Origin: CALAEC01 sp050692915
GTDB taxonomy: Bacteria; Actinomycetota; UBA4738; CALAEC01
Assembly: GCA_050692915.1 (NCBI GenBank)
Contig: JBOGVU010000010.1
Coordinates: 1 to 60,048 of the forward strand
DNA length: 60,048 bases
Reading direction: 5' to 3'
The translations under genes and the position numbers were made by a program. Below the pieces are notes generated by a model, which was not told the origin of the DNA, did not search any database, and saw only the letters and a list, made by a program, of their open reading frames with translations. This document shows, piece after piece, positions 7,544-15,361 of this stretch (its first letter is position 1; each line of letters opens with the position of its first letter).

Positions 7544-10417
7544 ATGACCGAGAAGTCCCGCAAGATCAGGGGTCGTTCCCTCGCCCTGGGAGCGGCTGCC
7601 ATCATGCTCGTCGGAACGCTCGTGGGAACTCCGGGCGCAGACGCCCAGGAACCATCGCCGCCGGGGACGCCGGAGCTCTTCAACCTCGAACACGTCTTCA
7701 ACTTCAATCCCGGGGACCACGATCCCGGGATCCCGCCGGCCCCAGAGGTCGGATCGGACCTGGAGTTCTTCACTCATACCGTCCCGCTCCGTGACTACGG
7801 GACGGGAGCGTTCGTCGACGAACAGGGCAACCAACTTCCCGCGCGCAGCAGGCCGGTCATGGCAGAGCGCGACTTCGCCGTGGTCGGCTCGTATCAGCGC
7901 GGGGGGTACGTGTTCGACATCACCGACCCGGAGAACCCCGAGTTCGTGACCCAGGTCACGTGTCGCCAGCCCCGGAACGACGTCGGGATCAAGAAGTTCG
8001 TCGATCCCACGACCGGGGAGACCAAGGTCGTACTCGCCCTCACCCAGCAGAGCGGGAACCCGTGTGGTGAGGACGGCGGCGGGGTCGGCGTCAGGGTGAA
8101 CACCCCCGGCGACCTGGCCGGGTTCTTCGCCGGCACCCAGTGGGTCGGCACCGCTCCGGTCGCCGGACAGACGGCCGACCTCGTGTACGCCGGCACCGGG
8201 TGCAGCCCGCTCCAGTACGCGGGCGTGGATGTCCAGGGCAAGATCGCCCTGGTCGACAAGTTCGTGAACGCGGACGGGGTGCAGGACTGTCCGACCTTCA
8301 CGTTCAAACAGAAGATGGAATCGGCCGAGCAGGCCGGGGCGATCGGGCTCGTCCAGGTGGACAACAACGATGCGCCGTCTGCCGGCAACGCCATCGACGC
8401 GGGGATCCCCGGCTTGGAGATCAGCAACAGCGATGGGGTGCCGATCCGGGACGCGGTGATCGCGGGCACCACGGTCAACGTGACCCTGACCGATGGCCCG
8501 AGCGCCGTGCCCCTCCTGGGCGAGGGCTCGGGAGGGATCGGGGTCTTCGACATCACCGATCCGTTCGAGTGGGCCCCGATGTACCGCCTCCGGACCGGCC
8601 TCGGTGGGGTGCACAACTTCGCCTTCCACCCCACGAAGCCGTACGGGTACGCCTCCAACGGGGCGCTCCCCGGAGCCATCAATCAGATCCCCATCGTGGA
8701 CTTCACCGACCTCGCCAACCCGACGGTCCTGCCGGGCCCGACGACCGAGGGCGGGGTCCACGACGTCGAGTTCAGCCTGGACGGCACCAGGGCCTACGCG
8801 GCCTCCGAGAACAACTACCGGATCTACGACACCACGGATCCGGCCAACCCCGTGCTGGTCTCGCGCACCCCGAACGTGGGCTCGTACGCCCACGGGGTCT
8901 TCCCGGACTCAGACCTCGATCTCATGGTGACGAACAACGAGAGCCTGGTGTTCGGGGGATTCCTGGCGCCGGGCACCTGCCCCGGCGAGGGGCTGGCGTC
9001 CTACGACATCGCCGACGCCAACGAGAACCAGCCTATCGGACCGCTCGGGTACTACGTCCCGAACGTGACCGGGCCGAGCCCCAGGTTCTGCACCTCGCAC
9101 TTCGGCCGGTTCGCGCCGGGCACCGACATCATGTCGATCGGCTGGTACGTCGCCGGCGCCCGAGTGGTCGACTGGTCGAACCCGAGCACCCCGGTCGAGC
9201 TCGCCGGCGCCGTCATGCCCGACATGAACACCTGGGCGGCCAAGTTCTACCAGGGCCCGTACCTGTACACCGGGGACATCGGACGAGGGTTCGACGTGTT
9301 CCGGTGGAGCGGGGAGGGGCCCGCGCCGTGGGTGGCCGAGGCCGACCTGGGCATCACCAAGACGGCCTCCTCGAACCGGGTGAAGGCGGGGAGCCCGCTC
9401 ACGTACACGCTCGAGGTGACGAACGCCGGGCCCCGGGAGACCAGCGGGGTGACCGTCCAGGACCGGCTGCCGGACGGCGTGACGCTGCAGCAGGCGTCGG
9501 CGTCGCAGGGATCATGCGAGGAGTCCGACGGCACCGTCACCTGCGGCCTCGGCACGCTCGCGGCCGGGTCGTCCGCGTCCGTGACGCTCGACGTGACCGC
9601 GCCGCCCAGGCCGACGTCGATCACGAACACCGCATCGGTCACGGGCCACCTGGTGGATCCCGACTCGAGCAACAACCAGGACAGTGAGACGACCAAGATC
9701 ACCGGCCCTCCAGTGGGGGGTGGAACCGCCCCGGAGGCGAGCGAGCCGGGCTGCGACGCGGCGTGGTGCCGGATCCAGCCGGGCGCTCTGCTCGGTGACG
9801 AGGCCTCCGGGTTCTGCACGATGGGCTTCGTGTTCCGGGACGAGGACACCGGGCGGCTCCTGGTCTCCACGGCCGCCCACTGCACCGAGGCGGTCGGTGA
9901 GCGGCTCCACGCCGAGGAGGCCGAGGAGACGTTCCGGATGGAGCCGGAGGGGTTCGGCACCGTGGTGTTCCGGACGGACGACCTCGACTTCGCCTTGATC
10001 GAGGTCGATGCGGGCCGCGAGGACGACCTCAGCGCGTCCGTCCGACACTGGACCGGACCGGAGGGCGTGGCCCTGGCCGGCGAGACGGCCTTCGGGGACG
10101 AGGTGATGTACTACGGGTACGGCTTCACCTTCGACCTGACCCCCGAGCTCCGGCCGCGCACCGGCATCTTGACCAGCCACAACCAGCAGGAGTACCAGTC
10201 GAACAGCGCGGGGATGTTCGGGGACAGCGGTGCCGCCGTGCTCCACGAGAGCGGCCGGGCCCTGGGCCTGATCTCACGCTTCAACATCCTGGAGGACGGG
10301 GTCAGCACCGACCTCGGGCCCACCGTCGAGGGGATGCTCAACCACCTCGCGAGCCAGGGGTGGCGCGTCATGACCGTCGACGCCGAGTTCACGGAGCGGC
10401 CGCTGCTGCCCGTCTGA
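7544..10417 (+). CDS. Secreted LVIVD propeller + PA + DUF11 + trypsin-like protease
   Basis: The protein has 957 residues; the ATG at 7544 is preceded by GGAGAAGGAG and followed by a signal peptide (RSLALGAAAIMLVGTLVG). In order it has: N-terminal propeller blades (YVFDITDPENPEF near residue 110), an inserted PA domain at about 180-310 (KIALVDKF, AEQAGAIGLVQVDN), further LVIVD blades at about 320-600 (GIGVFDITDP, YRIYDTTDPANPV), a DUF11 repeat at about 610-720 (DLGITKTASS, PLTYTLEVTNAG), and a chymotrypsin-fold domain at about 735-957. The protease triad is visible as His779 (STAAHC), Asp815 (DLDFALIEV) and Ser895 (GDSGAAV). It is predicted to be an exported or surface serine protease carried on an adhesion scaffold. 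Gaps: 7323-7543 holds no recognised gene. Confidence 0.87.
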   Translation: MTEKSRKIRGRSLALGAAAIMLVGTLVGTPGADAQEPSPPGTPELFNLEHVFNFNPGDHDPGIPPAPEVGSDLEFFTHTVPLRDYGTGAFVDEQGNQLPARSRPVMAERDFAVVGSYQRGGYVFDITDPENPEFVTQVTCRQPRNDVGIKKFVDPTTGETKVVLALTQQSGNPCGEDGGGVGVRVNTPGDLAGFFAGTQWVGTAPVAGQTADLVYAGTGCSPLQYAGVDVQGKIALVDKFVNADGVQDCPTFTFKQKMESAEQAGAIGLVQVDNNDAPSAGNAIDAGIPGLEISNSDGVPIRDAVIAGTTVNVTLTDGPSAVPLLGEGSGGIGVFDITDPFEWAPMYRLRTGLGGVHNFAFHPTKPYGYASNGALPGAINQIPIVDFTDLANPTVLPGPTTEGGVHDVEFSLDGTRAYAASENNYRIYDTTDPANPVLVSRTPNVGSYAHGVFPDSDLDLMVTNNESLVFGGFLAPGTCPGEGLASYDIADANENQPIGPLGYYVPNVTGPSPRFCTSHFGRFAPGTDIMSIGWYVAGARVVDWSNPSTPVELAGAVMPDMNTWAAKFYQGPYLYTGDIGRGFDVFRWSGEGPAPWVAEADLGITKTASSNRVKAGSPLTYTLEVTNAGPRETSGVTVQDRLPDGVTLQQASASQGSCEESDGTVTCGLGTLAAGSSASVTLDVTAPPRPTSITNTASVTGHLVDPDSSNNQDSETTKITGPPVGGGTAPEASEPGCDAAWCRIQPGALLGDEASGFCTMGFVFRDEDTGRLLVSTAAHCTEAVGERLHAEEAEETFRMEPEGFGTVVFRTDDLDFALIEVDAGREDDLSASVRHWTGPEGVALAGETAFGDEVMYYGYGFTFDLTPELRPRTGILTSHNQQEYQSNSAGMFGDSGAAVLHESGRALGLISRFNILEDGVSTDLGPTVEGMLNHLASQGWRVMTVDAEFTERPLLPV

Positions 10418-10437
10418 GCTAGCGGCCGCGGAGGTTA

Positions 10438-10471
10438 GGGGGGCGGCTCCTCCACCGGAGGGGCCGCCCCT
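10438..10471 (+). terminator. Hairpin after the LVIVD-protease gene
   Basis: GGGGCGGCTCCTCC pairs with GGAGGGGCCGCCCC (one mismatch) around a short CA loop, about 20 bp after the stop at 10417. Confidence 0.7.
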
Positions 10472-10675
10472 AGCATCTGCGTTCGTCGCCGGTCACACTT
10501 CGTCCCCGGTCCGTCATGCGGCATGGGCGGCGCCGGGGCGGCCGGCGGCGACCTGGTGCCGGGGCAGCGGACCGTGAGTGGGGTGGCCCTTCGGGCACTG
10601 TGGCGACCGAACGGTTACCTGTTCGACGGTGGGGGCAAGCGCCTTGTCGGCGAAGACCTGCGGACGCGTCGTGGG

Positions 10676-10865
10676 CTACTCGCTTAACCAGTCGAGGACG
10701 CGCTGGCGTTCCGCGAAGTCCCAGGGCGGCGTACCGCTCCATCGACCGCATGAAGTCGTCGTCGGTCATGTCTGCTGACGTCTCGAACCACCGCAGCTCC
10801 AGCAGGCCCTGGTCCTCGTGATGGAGGATGACCCCGTACTCGTCGCGATGCTTCTCCGTCGCCAC
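10676..10865 (-). pseudogene. Degenerate small gene (unknown, STAS-like start)
   Basis: From ATG 10865 the frame reads VILHHEDQGLLELRWFETSA and then DMTDDDFMRSMERYAAL, which has the look of the start of a small STAS-like domain protein. The reading then jumps between frames: ERQRVLDWLSE followed by TAG at 10676-10678 in one frame, and PRLVKRVAHD in the original. No single frame yields a convincing full protein, so I treat it as a decayed or error-containing gene. The family assignment is tentative. From here to 11043 only a promoter is seen. Confidence 0.35.
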
Positions 10866-10983
10866 GGCTCGCCACCATAGAACCGACCCGGAGGATCCAG
10901 GGTGGCGCTCGACCCATAACCCCCCGTGGACCCGCCTGTCTTCACTTCGTGACGGCTACGAGGCTAATCCGGCCGGTTCACAT

Positions 10984-11012
10984 TTGACATACCGATGGAG
11001 AAACGATAGGTC
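10984..11012 (+). promoter_or_regulatory. Sigma-70-type promoter of the cupredoxin gene
   Basis: TTGACA (10984-10989) and TAGGTC (11007-11012) are separated by 17 bp, 31 bp upstream of the ATG at 11044. The -35 element is consensus; the -10 is a plausible high-GC variant. Confidence 0.55.
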
Positions 11013-11043
11013 AGAGAGAGCCGTCGATCGAAAGGGGAAGCCC

Positions 11044-11562
11044 ATGAGACGGTTTACGTTCGTGGTCGCTGTTCTCGGGCTGGCCGCGTTGGCCACGGCC
11101 GGCATCGCCACCGCCGAGAGCGGGAAGACCGTTCATACCAGGGGGGACGAGGTCCTCAGGCCGAACCAGGTCATCCGATCCGACCTGCGCTTCTCGCCGG
11201 GGTCGGTGACGATCAAGAGCGGGGACACGGTCACCTGGGCCCACTCGGACGACACCGACGCCCCGCACACGGTGACGATCGCCACGGAGAACCAGCTCGT
11301 GCAGACGTTCTCCGATTTCGTGCTGGGCACCTGCCCCGACTGCGACGCAGCGATCGGGGCGGCGCTGGGCGGCCACTTCCCCGGCGGCCCGCCGGTCCCA
11401 GAGCTGGACGACGGCGATGGCGAGTTCGACGATCCGGGGGACTCGGTGCTGTTCTTCCCAGGGCAGAGCTTTGACAAGCAGATCAACTCGCCCGGCGGCA
11501 CCACGCTCCTCTACTTCTGCGCGATCCACCCCTGGATGCAGGGTTCGATCAGCGTCAAGTAG
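11044..11562 (+). CDS. Secreted cupredoxin (plastocyanin-like) protein
   Basis: The protein has 172 residues. ATG 11044 follows AAAGGGGAAG. A signal peptide (RRFTFVVAVLGLAALATAG) is followed by a single cupredoxin domain. Type 1 copper ligands are present: His in DAPHTVT, then Cys, His and Met in FCAIHPWMQG at the C-terminus. An Asp/Glu-rich loop (ELDDGDGEFDDPGD) interrupts the domain. Electron transfer or copper binding outside the membrane is inferred. It has its own promoter and a strong terminator, so it is probably monocistronic. Confidence 0.85.
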   Translation: MRRFTFVVAVLGLAALATAGIATAESGKTVHTRGDEVLRPNQVIRSDLRFSPGSVTIKSGDTVTWAHSDDTDAPHTVTIATENQLVQTFSDFVLGTCPDCDAAIGAALGGHFPGGPPVPELDDGDGEFDDPGDSVLFFPGQSFDKQINSPGGTTLLYFCAIHPWMQGSISVK

Positions 11563-11574
11563 TCAGGCATGAGA

Positions 11575-11600
11575 GGGGGTGTCGCCTCTGCGACACCCCC
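11575..11600 (+). terminator. Perfect hairpin terminator after the cupredoxin gene
   Basis: GGGGGTGTCGC and its exact complement form an 11-bp stem around a CTCT tetraloop, 13 bp after the stop and followed by a pyrimidine tract. Confidence 0.85.
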
Positions 11601-11663
11601 CTCTCCCTCTGAGGACCGGGAGTAGGCTGGTCCGCAGCGGCCAGACGGGCCGCGAGGAGGGCG

Positions 11664-12083
11664 ATGGCGTTGACGCCCGAGGAGCATCCAGACGCTGCAC
11701 TCGTCCGGGAGGGCTTCCAGGCGTTCGAGAAGGGTGACGTCGAGTGGATGGACGCCCACCTCGCCGACGACGTGATCTGGCACGTCGGCGGCAACAGCAG
11801 ATGGGCCGGATCCTACGAGGGGAAGGCCAAGGTCCTCGATCTCTTCGCTCGCCAGACCCAGGCCATGGGAGGACCGCCGTCCCTGGACATCCACGACATC
11901 CTGGGGAACGACGAGCACGTCGTGGTGCTCGGCACCGCGTCGGCCACGGCGCCGGACGGCTCCAGCGCCGAGTGGAAGTACGCCCAGGTCTTCCACATCG
12001 AGGACGGGAAGGCCACCGAGGTCTGGGGGATGGCGGAGAACGACGCCGCCGTCGACCCGTTCCTGGACTCCCTCTCCGGCTGA
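11664..12083 (+). CDS. NTF2-like/SnoaL-like protein
   Basis: The protein has 139 residues; the ATG follows GAGGAGG. The sequence ALVREGFQAFEKGDVEWMDA then HLADDVIWHV, and later AEWKYAQVFHIEDGKATEV with a closing WGMAENDAAVDPFL, is the usual cone-fold pattern of SnoaL/ketosteroid-isomerase-like proteins. Substrate and activity cannot be told from sequence. It sits between two terminators as a single-gene unit and is convergent with the secreted protein gene at 12145. Confidence 0.8.
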   Translation: MALTPEEHPDAALVREGFQAFEKGDVEWMDAHLADDVIWHVGGNSRWAGSYEGKAKVLDLFARQTQAMGGPPSLDIHDILGNDEHVVVLGTASATAPDGSSAEWKYAQVFHIEDGKATEVWGMAENDAAVDPFLDSLSG

Positions 12084-12099
12084 CGACCCGTTGCGGCGC

Positions 12100-12128
12100 G
12101 GAGGCGGCCCACTCTGCGGACCGCCTCC
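12100..12128. terminator. Bidirectional hairpin between convergent genes
   Basis: GGAGGCGG and CCGCCTCC form a perfect 8-bp stem with a 13-nt loop between the stops at 12083 (+) and 12145 (-). Confidence 0.6.
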
Positions 12129-12144
12129 ATGCCCACGACGCCAG

Positions 12145-12615
12145 CTACTTCGTCAGCAGGTGACAGACACGAGTGGTGTCGACGAAGTGATGCGGCTCCA
12201 GGATCGCCTCGCCGGTGGTCAGGTCGATCATCAGGACGCCGGTGAAGTCGAAGGGGAGCTGCCCGACGATCATCAGGACCGCCGTCCCGTCCGGCTCCAC
12301 CCGCACCAGGTCGATCCCGACGTCCTTGAACCGAGCCATGTTGTCGCCTGCCGTCGCCACGAAGTCGACGTGGACCGAGGTGATGTCCTGCGGGCCCACT
12401 GGCTGATCCGGGAACGTGAAGAACGTGAGCCGCCCGGTGACCGTGGTGGTCACGTCGAGGCCGCAGGCGTCGGACAGGAATTCGTCCTCGAAGGTCTCCG
12501 AGAACGTGATGGTCTCCTTCTCGGGCTTGCCGCCGGCCGTAGCCGTCTCGGCCAAGGCAAGGACCATGAGTACGGCCGCCGCCAGCAGGGGATAGACCTT
12601 GCGATCCTTGCTCAT
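12145..12615 (-). CDS. Secreted protein of unknown function
   Basis: The protein has 156 residues. ATG 12615 is preceded by GGGAGGTGG. The N-terminus KVYPLLAAAVLMVLALAETATAG is a signal peptide; the mature part is beta-rich (ETITFSETFEDEFLSDACGL, VTTTVTGRLTFFTFPDQP). The two Cys in DACGL and RVCHL could form a disulfide. I do not recognise the family. It is divergent from the ECF sigma gene, so the shared 180-bp region probably holds both promoters. Confidence 0.7.
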   Translation of the reverse strand: MSKDRKVYPLLAAAVLMVLALAETATAGGKPEKETITFSETFEDEFLSDACGLDVTTTVTGRLTFFTFPDQPVGPQDITSVHVDFVATAGDNMARFKDVGIDLVRVEPDGTAVLMIVGQLPFDFTGVLMIDLTTGEAILEPHHFVDTTRVCHLLTK

Positions 12616-12794
12616 CGCGAACCACCTCCCGTCGACCGCTGCCGCCACCGGCTGATGGCGGCACGGGCACCCGCCGATCATGTCACACGGGTGTGAACGA
12701 GAGCCAATCGAGCGAACGGACGTCGCCGCCCGGGGACCTCGTCCGCCCGGACGCCGAAGAGTAGCGTTGCCGGCGTCAGCGGAAAGGGGCCCTC

Positions 12795-13334
12795 GTGCAT
12801 CCATGGTTCGTGCAGGCAGAGGGAGAGGTGGTGGAGTTCCCCTCCAAGCCCGTCGAGGCATGGGCCCGCTTCGACGACTTCTTCGAGGCGGAGCACGAGC
12901 GCCTCTACAAGGCCCTGTACTTCGTGACCGGGAACCGCCAGGACGCCGAGGAGCTGATGCAGGACGCCTTCCTGAAGCTCTGGGAGCGGTGGGGCGAGAT
13001 CCACGGGATCTCCGACCCCGTCGGCTACCTCTTCCGCGTGGCCCTGAACGGGTTCCGGATGCGCCGCCGCCGGGCGGCGATGGCGATCCGGAAGGTGATC
13101 CCGGTCGTGGAGCGGCGTGACGAGTTCCTCGACGCGGAGATGCGCGCCGACGTGCGCCGGCTCCTCCTCGAGGTCACCCCACGCCAGCGGGCCGCTCTCC
13201 TGCTCACGGACCTCCTCGGCTATCCGTCCGAGGAGGCGGCGCGCATCCTGCGCGTCCGTCCATCCACGGTCAGGGCCCTGGCGACGCAGGGTCGACGGGC
13301 CCTCCGAGCGATGGAAGGAGGGCGGGATGCCTGA
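12795..13334 (+). CDS. ECF-family RNA polymerase sigma factor
   Basis: The protein has 179 residues. Region 2 reads FEAEHERLYKALYFVTGNRQ then DAEELMQDAFLKLWERW; region 4 reads LLEVTPRQRAALLLTDLLGY then PSEEAARILRVRPSTVRALA. This is the SigE/SigM-like ECF layout with no region 3. The GTG at 12795 follows GGAAAGGGG; a start a few codons later is possible. The stop overlaps the start of the next gene by 8 bp, so the two are translationally coupled, the usual arrangement for an ECF factor and its membrane regulator. Confidence 0.88.
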   Translation: MHPWFVQAEGEVVEFPSKPVEAWARFDDFFEAEHERLYKALYFVTGNRQDAEELMQDAFLKLWERWGEIHGISDPVGYLFRVALNGFRMRRRRAAMAIRKVIPVVERRDEFLDAEMRADVRRLLLEVTPRQRAALLLTDLLGYPSEEAARILRVRPSTVRALATQGRRALRAMEGGRDA

Positions 13335-14313
13335 CGTGCAGGAGGTGTTCCGCATGGCGACGCAGAAGGTCCGTCCCGATCCCGGGGCCCTGGAACGGCA
13401 GAGCCGGAACCAGCGTCGGCGCAGCACCCGGCAGCGGGCCGGCGGCTACGCGCTCCTGGCGGTCCTGGTGATCGCCGCCGCCGTGGTCGGTGTGACGATG
13501 CTGCGGGACCGTGAGACGCGTCCCGCCGACCGCGGTGTGGGAGGGGACGCTCCGACGACACGAGTGGGCAGCGCCCCCACCGTCGAGCAGCTCCAGGGGA
13601 TCTGGTACGAGGACCGCGGAGAGGGGGCGTTTCCCGAGCCCATGATGTTCTGGTTCGCCCCCGACGGGACGTTCACCTGGGGCGGGGTGCTCGACACCGA
13701 CTCGTGGACCACCGCCAACTACGAGATCGAGGGACACAGGATCACGTTCACCGACGTCAGCGGCTCCTGCGGGGGTGGATACACCTTCTCGTGGGACGCC
13801 GGGATCGTGGCCGAGGGACGGATGGAGGCCGTCCATCAGGGATCCAGCCTCGACGACCCCACGATCATGGGGGGCTGCAACCTCCCCGTCGGAGAGCGCT
13901 ACGGCCTGACCAGGGTCTCCCCGACTTCGCCGGCTGCCGAAGACCTCTCCCCCGGCTACTACGTCGGCGGAGCCATCACCCCCGATGTCGCCCCCATCGA
14001 TCTCGAGGGCATGTGGCTGGTGGAGGGCACCGGCCACCTCCTGCGGATCGACTTCGGCGGCGGCTACCGCCTCGACGACGCCGGCGAGCTGGCATCCACA
14101 CCTCGGGACGCCGGCACGATCGAGGTCGGGCGGGGGACGCTCACGTTCACCAGCGGCTCGGGGGCGGACGGCTGCTCCGAGGGCGACGTGATGGTCTGGG
14201 AGAACATCCGGGTCCGCGGCGGCGCCATGCATGGTGAGGTCACGCAGGACACGTGTGACCGGGGCATCGGGCCTCGGATCACGGTGCTCTTCCTGGACGT
14301 CGGGACGCCGTAG
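13327..14313 (+). CDS. Membrane protein coupled to the ECF factor (putative anti-sigma)
   Basis: The protein has 328 residues; ATG 13327 follows GGAGGGCGGG. It has a short Arg-rich cytoplasmic N-terminus (about residues 1-38), one membrane segment (YALLAVLVIAAAVVGVTML) and a large extracytoplasmic part. That part contains two lipocalin/META-like units: LQGIWYEDRG...FAPDGTFTW...HRITFTDVSGSCGGGY, and DLEGMWLVEGTGHLLRIDFG...GTLTFTSGSGADGC. No zinc anti-sigma HxxxCxxC motif is present. Its position and topology suggest that it inhibits or senses for the ECF sigma factor; this is inference from context. Confidence 0.7.
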   Translation: MPDVQEVFRMATQKVRPDPGALERQSRNQRRRSTRQRAGGYALLAVLVIAAAVVGVTMLRDRETRPADRGVGGDAPTTRVGSAPTVEQLQGIWYEDRGEGAFPEPMMFWFAPDGTFTWGGVLDTDSWTTANYEIEGHRITFTDVSGSCGGGYTFSWDAGIVAEGRMEAVHQGSSLDDPTIMGGCNLPVGERYGLTRVSPTSPAAEDLSPGYYVGGAITPDVAPIDLEGMWLVEGTGHLLRIDFGGGYRLDDAGELASTPRDAGTIEVGRGTLTFTSGSGADGCSEGDVMVWENIRVRGGAMHGEVTQDTCDRGIGPRITVLFLDVGTP

Positions 14314-14467
14314 CCGAGCCAGGACGGTCGGGCCACCCACGAGGAGGAGAGGTCGGATCCCGATGGGCAGAAGGGAGGAGCGACGATGCGAGTCTGAGTC
14401 CCTGATCGTGAACGTTGCCCGCCGACGGAAGCGAGGTGCCTTCCTCGCAAGGGAAAGGAGAGGACCG

Positions 14468-15127
14468 ATGAGACGCTCCTTGATTGCCATGGCCGTGGCG
14501 GCCGTTCTGAGCTTCACGCCCGGAATAGGTGCGGCGCTTGCGACGCCGGCGGCCCGATCGACCCGGCCCGTATTCCAGACCTGGGACCCGACCACGCCGA
14601 TCGGAACATCCACCCTGGTCAGGACCGATGGGGGCATCAGCGCAACCTTCCATTCGTCCGGACTCCCCGCCGGGCAAGCGGTGACGATGTGGTTCGTCGT
14701 CTTCAACAACCCGGAGGCGTGTTTTGCCACTCCGTGCGGACTCGCGGACCTGCTCTTCAACGAGGACGCTGAGGGCGACTTCCTGGTCGGCGCGGGGAAG
14801 GTGATCGGTGGCAGCGGAAGCGGCGATTTCGGCGGCCACCTGCAGGTCGGTGACGTTCGGGGGTCGGCGTTCCCGGAGATCGGGATGGCCGAGCGCAGCG
14901 TTGGCCTGACCAATCCACGGGGCGCTCAGGTCGGCCTGTTGCTGCACAGCCATGGACCAAAGGTCCCCGGCCAGGTTCTTCCGTCTCAGCTGAGCTCGTT
15001 CACCGGTGGGTGTGATGTGTTCCTCGGCGACCTCGAGCTGCCGGGCTCGGGCATCGCCGATGGACCGGAAGATGTGCCCCAGGCCGTGGGCGAATGCTCG
15101 ACGATCCAGGTCTCCCTCCATCTGTAG
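14468..15127 (+). CDS. Secreted protein of unknown function
   Basis: The protein has 219 residues; the ATG follows GGAAAGGAGAGG. A signal peptide (RRSLIAMAVAAVLSFTPGIG) precedes a beta-rich body with FHSSGLPAGQAVTMWFVVFN, followed by NPEACFATPCG, and later LLLHSHGPKVPGQV. Five Cys are present. The pattern recalls small secreted actinobacterial proteins sometimes compared to CHRD domains, but I cannot name the family with confidence. It is followed by a strong terminator. Confidence 0.7.
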   Translation: MRRSLIAMAVAAVLSFTPGIGAALATPAARSTRPVFQTWDPTTPIGTSTLVRTDGGISATFHSSGLPAGQAVTMWFVVFNNPEACFATPCGLADLLFNEDAEGDFLVGAGKVIGGSGSGDFGGHLQVGDVRGSAFPEIGMAERSVGLTNPRGAQVGLLLHSHGPKVPGQVLPSQLSSFTGGCDVFLGDLELPGSGIADGPEDVPQAVGECSTIQVSLHL

Positions 15128-15144
15128 GGGAACCATGCGTGCCA

Positions 15145-15171
15145 GGTGGCCGGGCCAAGTGCCCGGCCACC
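15145..15171 (+). terminator. Hairpin terminator
   Basis: GGTGGCCGGGC and GCCCGGCCACC form a perfect 11-bp stem with loop CAAGT, 18 bp after the stop at 15127. The remaining sequence to 15361 shows nothing else. Confidence 0.8.
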
Positions 15172-15361
15172 GGCAGCAGGAGGAGCTCGAGCCGATCGCC
15201 GCCACCCATCCAGCTTGCCTTTGAGGTTCTCCCCCAAGAGGAGCACGCCGTCTCGGTGACGGCGCCGGGGAGCTCCTGATCCGGCAGGTACCGGGTCGGA
15301 GGCGGCAACGCAGGCGGGTAGCTCCACCCCCCACAGTTCTGCCCGAGCCCGATCAGGACGG

